Assembly: GCA_001771585.1 (NCBI GenBank)
Contig: MEUE01000002.1
Coordinates: 1-18,776, forward strand
Reading direction: 5' to 3'
Length of the DNA: 18,776 nt
Source: a candidate division WOR-1 bacterium RIFOXYB2_FULL_46_45
GTDB lineage: Bacteria; Margulisbacteria; WOR-1; XYC2-FULL-46-14
A program made the translations under genes and the position numbers. Below the pieces are notes generated by a model that had not been told where the DNA came from, searched no databases, and saw only the letters and a list, made by a program, of their open reading frames with translations. This document shows positions 1 through 5,159 of the stretch, piece after piece. Each line of letters opens with the position of its first letter. Position 1 is the first letter of the stretch.

Positions 1-3
1 GTA

Positions 4-99
4 TACCACATCTACCGAAAAGGAGGGAAAACAAAAAGGTGGGGGAATGCAGCATAAGGAGAAGAATGAGGGAGGAAACCCCACCCCCACCATTTCTGC
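4..99 (+). repeat. Left terminal inverted repeat (96 bp, perfect)
   Basis: Positions 4-99 are identical to the reverse complement of 18681-18776. The match continues with one mismatch (position 100) to about 107. One strand is strongly purine-rich. Inside the repeat are a dyad of 8-bp arms GGTGGGGG (38-45) and CCCCCACC (84-91), and a 9-bp dyad ATGCAGCAT (47-55). These could be binding sites for an end-recognition protein, which is inference. The identity of both ends is seen directly and marks the window as a bounded element, either a transposon-like insertion or a linear replicon. Confidence 0.97.
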
Positions 100-155
100 G
101 CTATTTTAGGAACGTTTTGGGATAAAGACGGCCTGGGTTAAGAGCTCCAAAAGGA

Positions 156-211
156 GCACTGTTTTACACCTGCCTGCCGGCAGGCAGGTCTTAGTGGCAC
201 TATTTTACACC
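156..211. repeat. Pair of 15-bp direct repeats around a palindrome
   Basis: GCACTGTTTTACACC (156-170) and GCACTATTTTACACC (197-211) differ at one base and start 41 bp apart, nearly four helical turns, so bound proteins would sit on almost the same DNA face. They flank the palindrome at 168-189, and the second copy lies directly upstream of the -10 element of the recombinase-ATPase gene. They may be an operator or accessory recombinase sites (inference). Confidence 0.7.
168..189. repeat. 22-bp perfect palindrome
   Basis: The two 11-bp halves, ACCTGCCTGCC (168-178) and GGCAGGCAGGT (179-189), are exact reverse complements with no loop. From memory, this core recurs many times in candidate-phylum genomes as an interspersed palindrome; that is recollection, not a search. 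It may be a genomic repeat that landed here rather than an element-specific site. Confidence 0.85.
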
Positions 212-217
212 AGGGCG

Positions 218-226
218 TGGTATAAT
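218..226 (+). promoter_or_regulatory. Extended -10 promoter for recombinase-ATPase gene
   Basis: TGGTATAAT gives an extended -10 (TG at 218-219) with a consensus TATAAT at 221-226. No good -35 is seen at 17 bp. Transcription should start around 232-234, on or beside the ATG at 232, so the message may be leaderless. Confidence 0.65.
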
Positions 227-231
227 ATTAC

Positions 232-1701
232 ATGTTCACCGGGGTTGAATATCTAACCCAAGACGAGGTTAGCGCCTTAATCGCTACCCTAAAAAGCTCC
301 CGCGATCTCGCCATTGTCCGGCTTCTGCTCGGTACCGGGGTATATCGAAACGAAATCCACGATCTGAATATTGAGTCAATCGACTGGGAAACCAAGACGC
401 TGCGGTTTAATGGTTCCCGCCCAAGAAAAATCCCCCTAAACGACGAAACATATAACGCCCTGTCGAGCTGGTCGCAGGAAAGAATCGACAACGCGTCAAA
501 CGCCCTGTTCACAACTTCAAGGGGCAAGCCGGTCCGTTTGTCGGCCCGCGCCATCGACCGCCTCATAAAAAAATACGGGGAAGAGGCTGGCATCAAGAAA
601 AGCATCTCGGCTCAGACCCTGCGCAACACCTTCGCGGTCCGCCTTTTTTCCATGGAACCGTCGCTTGATAACGCGGCATATATTTTGGGAATCACCGCTC
701 CCAAAGCGCTCCGCCGCTACCTCAAAGCCGCGCAGATGGAAAAAGCGGGTGGGGTACCCAGGGAGGAACTTTTAAAACTGGATCGGCGGCCGAAGATCGT
801 CAAACAAATCACCAATCTAATCCAACGCAAACCCAAAGAAGCCAGGATCATAGAGCCGGTCCCGATCAACAAAGAGGACTCAACCATCGGCCGCGACGCT
901 CTCCTCGCGGATATCCGCCAAAACCTGGACAAAGGGCTTTCGACTCTTTTGACCGGCGAAATCGGCATGGGAAAGACCCATCTTTTGAAGCTCATCGCCA
1001 AAGAAAAGGGTTGTTTGTATCTGGATTCTCCAACCCCAATCCGGCAGTTTCTCCAAAAGATTTGCGAGAAGTATTGCCCGGACTGGAACAAGCGCCTGCC
1101 GCAGAAAAACCGTTCCGGCGTAAAAGAGATAACCGAGCTGCTTACCGGCGTTTTCGCGGGATGCGCGCGAAAAGAGACGCTGATCATCGACAACCTCGAC
1201 AAACTGCGGCTTTCGGATGTTGGTCCGATTTTGTCGCTTGCCGATTACTTCGTTATCCTAGCCGCCGCGGACGAGACCAAAGAGCGTTTGAAGCAGGTCT
1301 GGTGGAAGTTCAAGAAAATCGAACTGCCGCCGCTTGATTCCGAATCCGAGAAGGCCCTGATCAAGCAGCTGACTGCCGGAATGGTGATCGAGGATTATAA
1401 TTTGCTGGAGACCCACATCATCTCCCTGGCCGGCGGCGTGCCGCTGGCGATTGTGGAGATGGCCAATCAATTGAGCGGCCATCCAAAGATTAAAGATACC
1501 GACGTGCGCGAACTTTACCACGAGTCGGGGGTCCGCTACCGGGACTGGTCGTCGCTCCTTTTTGTCGTCTGGGGCGCGGCGATGGTTTTCCGGTTCCTTG
1601 CTCTGGGGGTGCACAGTTTTGAGAACTATATTTTGGCCGGTTTCAGCATGGCGGTTATCGCAACCGCCACCAGGATTTTGAGAAGTTTTGGGAGGAGATA
1701 A
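232..1701 (+). CDS. Tyrosine recombinase fused to AAA/STAND-like ATPase and membrane tail
   Basis: The 489-aa protein starts directly in a tyrosine recombinase catalytic domain (about 6-170) with no N-terminal core-binding domain. Visible residues are box I Arg39 (in TGVYRNEIHDL), a likely beta-hairpin Lys66, Arg131 in QTLRNTFA and candidate nucleophile Tyr163 in LRRYLKA. Two usual histidines are replaced: HxxR by Gln128-x-x-Arg, and LGH by LGI. Residues 205-430 form a P-loop ATPase with Walker A GEIGMGKT (242-249) and Walker B TLIIDNLD (316-323). The GGVPLAIVEMA motif (401-411) resembles the GxPLA box of STAND/NB-ARC ATPases. The C-terminus has two hydrophobic helices (about 440-457 and 465-480), implying membrane anchoring. 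No SD is seen; the start is supported by the following recombinase-like LTxxEVxxLI motif and by the promoter position. It may be an ATP-regulated recombinase or a DNA-binding partition/end-binding protein; the exact function is unknown. Confidence 0.85.
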   Translation: MFTGVEYLTQDEVSALIATLKSSRDLAIVRLLLGTGVYRNEIHDLNIESIDWETKTLRFNGSRPRKIPLNDETYNALSSWSQERIDNASNALFTTSRGKPVRLSARAIDRLIKKYGEEAGIKKSISAQTLRNTFAVRLFSMEPSLDNAAYILGITAPKALRRYLKAAQMEKAGGVPREELLKLDRRPKIVKQITNLIQRKPKEARIIEPVPINKEDSTIGRDALLADIRQNLDKGLSTLLTGEIGMGKTHLLKLIAKEKGCLYLDSPTPIRQFLQKICEKYCPDWNKRLPQKNRSGVKEITELLTGVFAGCARKETLIIDNLDKLRLSDVGPILSLADYFVILAAADETKERLKQVWWKFKKIELPPLDSESEKALIKQLTAGMVIEDYNLLETHIISLAGGVPLAIVEMANQLSGHPKIKDTDVRELYHESGVRYRDWSSLLFVVWGAAMVFRFLALGVHSFENYILAGFSMAVIATATRILRSFGRR

Positions 1702-1703
1702 GA

Positions 1704-3011
1704 ATGCTCGCGCCGACGCATAGCGTGTTCGGAGTCTTTTTAACGCTCATCATACTTGCCCTGTTTGGGGTAAAGTTGAGCCTGCATTGGACGATCATGC
1801 TTTTCGCGATACTCGGGGCGCTCCTGCCGGACGCCGACCACCCGGCTTCGATCATCGGCCGGTTCCTTTATCCGATTTCATCGAGAATAGAAAGAAGATT
1901 CGGTCACCGCACCGTCACCCACTCTTTGATCGGCTGGATGAGCGCCACCATCAGCGCAAGTGTCCTAATCGCTTTTGTAAGTTTGATCCCGCTGATTTCA
2001 AGATGGGGCTGGTCGGATCTGCCGGTTCGCTGGGCGGCGGCTTTTTCAATCGGCTACTTTTCCCACATTGTACTTGATATGTTCAACAAGCGCGGCTCAC
2101 AGCTCTTCTGGCCGCAGGAGGTGAGGGATGTTATTCCGCTTAACCACCGCTACCGGATCAATTCCGGCTCCCGTCCCGAAATTGTCGTTTTCATAATCAT
2201 CGTGTTGATGCTGGCTTTGACCCTGCCGATTTCAAAATACGGGATCGGAAGTTCTCTCCACTGGCTTTTGGCGACCTCCGGCTCCGCGATTGAAGAATTC
2301 AAATCGTCAAACCTGGTTTCATATCTGGAATTCAAAGGATATTTCAAAGATACCAAGCAGCCAATCTCCGCCACGGCCGAAATTCTGGATGTGGTTAACG
2401 AAAGGATCGTTATCCTTTTGGACGGCAAAATTTACACCATCAGCGATGAGCTGGCTTCCGATATTATCGCCGAGAAAATGAGAGTCAAGCAGGGGAAGCG
2501 GCCGGTCCAAGTTGAGAGAAAAGAGTTTAAGGACAAAAGCCGTGAATATCTTGAGTCGCAGATACCGGACAAGGCTCTTGTTTCCGGTACGATCCATCTG
2601 CCGGAAGGGATGAAAGTTACTCTCCCCGCCGGCGCCGGCTCGTTTAATATTTTCGAGCAAAAGGGCGGCGATTTATATTTGCGCTTCGCCGGCAAAAAGC
2701 AAATTCGGGAACTGGCGCTGACGGAGCAGTTTGATCTGCAGAGGAAGCGTGATCTGGTCGATCTCTCCGGCTTTCACGCGCGGGCGAGAAAGATCAGAAG
2801 CCAGATTACGGAAGCGGGCGAAGAGTACGAGGGCTTGACGGAACTGGGCAAGCAGGCGCTGTTGGGGAAAGAGGGGATCGAAAAACAGAATGCCCGTATC
2901 GCCGAATTGCAAAGCCAGCTGGCCGAAGTCAATCTGAATATTGAGGAAGTGCAGTTGCGGATAAAATCTAGGAAGTTTGTCTATTCGGGAGAGGTTTATA
3001 TTCGATTGTAG
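1704..3011 (+). CDS. YdjM-family membrane metal-dependent hydrolase with long C-terminal extension
   Basis: This 435-aa protein has the YdjM/DUF457 pattern: His6 in the N-terminal THSVFG, LLPDADHP (40-47), GHRTVTHS (67-74, His68 and His73) and SHIVLDMFNKRG (120-131), followed by LFWP. Hydrophobic segments lie near 10-45, 75-100, 108-125 and 158-178, so it should be an inner-membrane protein with a histidine/aspartate metal site. The substrate of the family is poorly defined. Residues about 200-435 form an unusual soluble extension with a beta-rich part and a charged coiled-coil-like stretch (about 365-420). The SD GGAGGAG lies just upstream, and only two bases separate the gene from the preceding stop, so the two genes form an operon. 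The pairing of two membrane proteins suggests a shared role at the envelope, possibly in transfer or anchoring (inference). Confidence 0.85.
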   Translation: MLAPTHSVFGVFLTLIILALFGVKLSLHWTIMLFAILGALLPDADHPASIIGRFLYPISSRIERRFGHRTVTHSLIGWMSATISASVLIAFVSLIPLISRWGWSDLPVRWAAAFSIGYFSHIVLDMFNKRGSQLFWPQEVRDVIPLNHRYRINSGSRPEIVVFIIIVLMLALTLPISKYGIGSSLHWLLATSGSAIEEFKSSNLVSYLEFKGYFKDTKQPISATAEILDVVNERIVILLDGKIYTISDELASDIIAEKMRVKQGKRPVQVERKEFKDKSREYLESQIPDKALVSGTIHLPEGMKVTLPAGAGSFNIFEQKGGDLYLRFAGKKQIRELALTEQFDLQRKRDLVDLSGFHARARKIRSQITEAGEEYEGLTELGKQALLGKEGIEKQNARIAELQSQLAEVNLNIEEVQLRIKSRKFVYSGEVYIRL

Positions 3012-3013
3012 GA

Positions 3014-3030
3014 GCAGATCAATGATCTGC
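3014..3030. repeat. 17-bp inverted repeat upstream of the cargo operon
   Basis: GCAGATC (3014-3020) and GATCTGC (3024-3030) are perfect arms around AAT. The dyad lies just after the YdjM-like stop codon and about 20 bp upstream of the next -10 element. No U-tract follows, so it is not a typical terminator. It could be an operator for the winged-helix regulator encoded next, or a copy of an interspersed repeat. Confidence 0.6.
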
Positions 3031-3049
3031 CCAATTGTCCGATTTGGTT

Positions 3050-3058
3050 TGATATAAT
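3050..3058 (+). promoter_or_regulatory. Extended -10 promoter for the cargo operon
   Basis: TGATATAAT gives an extended -10 (TG at 3050-3051) with TATAAT at 3053-3058, 22 bp before the ATG at 3081. A convincing -35 at 17 bp is absent. It would drive the regulator-like gene and probably the whole rightward series, since no other clear promoter or terminator is seen before 14.3 kb. Confidence 0.6.
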
Positions 3059-3080
3059 AAGCGTATAGGGAAAAGTCAAA

Positions 3081-4556
3081 ATGAGAAAACACAGCATTTT
3101 TATAAGCGCAAACCAGAAAGAGCTAAAAGACGAAAGATTGGCTGTCAGGGATGTAATCCAAAACAACGCGGCTCTTAGGAATTTTTTTGATGTCTTTCTT
3201 TTTGAGGATTTGCCGGCCAAAGGGAAACACCCCGTTTCAACATATCTTAAACAGGTTGAGAAAAGCGATATTTACCTGGGAATAATCGGGGATGAATACG
3301 GGGCCAAAGGAAAAGACGGGTATTCCCCAACGGAGAAAGAATTTAGCCGCTTTCTCAAAGCTAATCCCAAGGGCGAGATCATAATTTTTATCAAGGGAAA
3401 AGATGATTCCAAAAGAGACAAAGACACGCGGAAATTCGTAAAAACCGTCAGGGATTCTTTTATCTACAAAAGATTCTTTGGCATAGACGGATTAAAAACC
3501 CAAACATTAAACAGCTTGATTACTTATCTTGACGAAAATGGCGTTCTGGCCAAAAAACCTTTTGACCAATTGGCCCGCAAAGATGTTCCCTACGGAGCGA
3601 TAGACGAAAAACAAGCACAAGATTTTCTGGAAAATAGGGCGGTCAAGCTTAATGTTGCTGTTCCCAAAATTTCCATAAGGGACTTTTTGGTTAAAACCTT
3701 GAAAGTGGTGCAAAAAGAAAACGGCGAGCTACGTCCCACTAATGCCGGACTGCTCTTTTTCGGAAAAGATCCTTCCGCCTATATTCCCCAGAGTGAAATA
3801 AGGATAGCGCGGTTTAAGGGCGTAGACCGCACTGAATTTATGGATTCAAAGGAAATAACGGGTCCTATTTACAAAATGCTGGATGAGGTTGAATTGTTTT
3901 TTAAAAGAAATACCCGCTTAGCCGGAAAGATTGTCGAGTTTAAGCGCGTCGATATCCCCGAATATCCTTTTGAAGCGATAAGGGAAGCGGTCATTAACGC
4001 TGTCGCCCACAGGGACTATGCCTACCACGGAGCGCCGATCATGTTTTCAATATTTGATGACCGGATAGAAATAAGCAATCCCGGCGGCTTATTGCCCGGC
4101 TTAAACATAAAGAGGCTGGAAGGGCATCATTCCACCAGGAATAAAAAGATCTGCGATATTTTCCATGAGACAAAGGATATGGAAAAATTCGGCACCGGCA
4201 TCGGAAAAATGAAAAGGATTATGAATGAACACGGGTTGGCCAAGCCGGTATTTTGGGAAGAAGGGGATTTCTTTGTGGCAAAGTTTTACGGCCCCGGAGA
4301 AAAGATTTTAGATCTGGTTCCAAATATACCAGCGGAGAGACAGACAGATTTGCGGGAATTAGGGTTAAATGACAGGCAGATTGAAGCCTTGCGGCTAATG
4401 ATGAATGAAGGCGAAAAAATAACAATCAAAAAATATGTCAGATTATCTGGAAACATCAGTGGCAAAACAGCCCAAAGAGACATAAAAAGACTAGTTGAAA
4501 TTGGATTTGTTAAAAAAACAGGATATAAAAAGGGGGCATATTTTGAGGCGGCATAG
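3081..4556 (+). CDS. DUF4062 / GHKL-ATPase (RecG-related regulator type) / winged-helix protein
   Basis: The 491-aa protein has three parts. Residues 1-130 match DUF4062 (start KHSIFISANQKELKDERLAV, then YLGIIGDEYG), a TIR-like fold family found beside nucleotide-binding and conflict proteins. Residues about 165-410 match the divergent ATP-binding domain of proteins usually labelled RecG-related or AlbA_2-type regulators: an N-box EAIREAVINAVAHRDY (298-313), DDRIEISNPGGL (326-337) and a glycine lid FGTGIGK (370-376). Residues about 427-491 look like a winged helix. The usual N-terminal AlbA_2 DNA-binding domain is replaced by DUF4062. It heads the cargo operon, behind its own promoter and a dyad, and could be a regulator or a sensor/effector of the defence block. 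The domain calls are good; the function is inferred. Confidence 0.85.
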   Translation: MRKHSIFISANQKELKDERLAVRDVIQNNAALRNFFDVFLFEDLPAKGKHPVSTYLKQVEKSDIYLGIIGDEYGAKGKDGYSPTEKEFSRFLKANPKGEIIIFIKGKDDSKRDKDTRKFVKTVRDSFIYKRFFGIDGLKTQTLNSLITYLDENGVLAKKPFDQLARKDVPYGAIDEKQAQDFLENRAVKLNVAVPKISIRDFLVKTLKVVQKENGELRPTNAGLLFFGKDPSAYIPQSEIRIARFKGVDRTEFMDSKEITGPIYKMLDEVELFFKRNTRLAGKIVEFKRVDIPEYPFEAIREAVINAVAHRDYAYHGAPIMFSIFDDRIEISNPGGLLPGLNIKRLEGHHSTRNKKICDIFHETKDMEKFGTGIGKMKRIMNEHGLAKPVFWEEGDFFVAKFYGPGEKILDLVPNIPAERQTDLRELGLNDRQIEALRLMMNEGEKITIKKYVRLSGNISGKTAQRDIKRLVEIGFVKKTGYKKGAYFEAA

Positions 4557-4576
4557 TATGTCTCTAAAAACTCAAA

Positions 4577-4603
4577 AATGTCCCTAAAAATGTCCCTAAA
4601 AAC
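4577..4603 (+). repeat. Out-of-frame tandem repeat coding KNVPKNVPKN
   Basis: Two tandem copies of AATGTCCCTAAA lie just past the stop codon of the GHKL-ATPase gene. Read in the frame beginning at 4577 they encode NVPKNVPKN. From memory, such NVxKN/NVTEN repeats occur as linkers between the ATPase and winged-helix parts of this protein family. The copies are neither in frame with nor inside the upstream gene, so they look like a remnant of an alternative C-terminus. Confidence 0.5.
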
Positions 4604-4619
4604 AAAGGCAAAAAATATC

Positions 4620-5159
4620 ATGAAAAAATTCATCTGTCTTTTGTTGATAACCTGTTTCCTGATCCCTGTTTTTCAGATCCCAATTTTCGCAGCAGAATAT
4701 GTCCTTGCGCCGGGTGATACATTGGAAGTTAAAATCCTCGGCAAAAAAGATCTCGACACCAAACAAACCATCGCTCCCGACGGAACCATCTCTCTGCCTT
4801 TTTTGGGCAGAGTGGAAGCACAAGGGCAAACGCTGAAAGAATTCAACAACAACCTAAAATCTGCTTTTTCGAGATACATAGCAAATGCTCAAGTAGTCGT
4901 CTTTCTAACTCCCCGGCCGATTTATGTAATTCAGCATGATATCAAAAAGAACGTTTGGGATGTGAAGAAAGCCGAATCGGTTGATGAAGCGCGCGCGTAT
5001 CTGGGTCCCCCTGATAAGGGGGACTACAGGGGGTTAAAGCATGGTGATATTGTAGCCGTCTCCGTCAGCCAAAAGCCCGATTGGTGGGAGGATAATTGGT
5101 ATAAGGTACTCACAGGGGTGGCGGTTGCGGTGGGAGTTTATGCTACTTTACACAAATGA
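4620..5159 (+). CDS. Secreted polysaccharide-export-domain protein (short Wza-like)
   Basis: Starting at 4620 gives 179 aa with a clear signal peptide (MKK, hydrophobic core to about 22, cleavage near IFAA/EY); an earlier ATG at 4578 would only add a repeat-coded leader. The mature N-terminus YVLAPGDTLEVKILG through DGTISLPFLGRVEAQGQTL matches the Poly_export domain of Wza-type outer-membrane export proteins. The protein is about half the usual length and lacks recognisable SLBB repeats and a lipobox. It ends in a hydrophobic segment (about 162-177). A repeat-like insert encodes residues near GPPDKGDYRG. Its stop overlaps the SNF2 gene start as ATGA, suggesting translational coupling. It may be an envelope partner of the defence cargo or a hitchhiking gene. 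Confidence 0.8.
   Translation: MKKFICLLLITCFLIPVFQIPIFAAEYVLAPGDTLEVKILGKKDLDTKQTIAPDGTISLPFLGRVEAQGQTLKEFNNNLKSAFSRYIANAQVVVFLTPRPIYVIQHDIKKNVWDVKKAESVDEARAYLGPPDKGDYRGLKHGDIVAVSVSQKPDWWEDNWYKVLTGVAVAVGVYATLHK
5006..5035. repeat. Interspersed-type palindromic repeat inside the export-domain gene
   Basis: A C5-type arm followed by GATAAGGGGGACTACAGGGGG makes a short hairpin, with pyrimidine and purine blocks around a GATA loop. It codes in frame for the GPPDKGDYRGL part of the protein. From memory, the same motif is a frequent interspersed repeat in several bacterial phyla, so it probably inserted into the reading frame. Confidence 0.55.

Larger units (their letters stand above)
100..231. 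other. Left subterminal non-coding region with nested dyads
   Basis: No gene is visible between the terminal repeat and the first CDS. The stretch contains a short hairpin (GCTCC 144-148, loop AAAA, GGAGC 153-157), a 22-bp perfect palindrome (168-189), two near-identical 15-bp direct repeats (156-170 and 197-211) bracketing that palindrome, and a promoter just before the CDS. Such crowding suggests a recombinase-binding, operator or replication-control site; the role is inferred. Confidence 0.6.

Noticed and set aside
228-605. Minus-strand reading frame antisense to the recombinase-ATPase gene
   Set aside because: It mirrors a clear recombinase-coding frame, shows no motif and has no start signals.
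4578-4619. Earlier start for the export-domain protein
   Set aside because: It would place a repeat-coded MSLKMSLKT leader in front of a typical signal peptide that starts at 4620.
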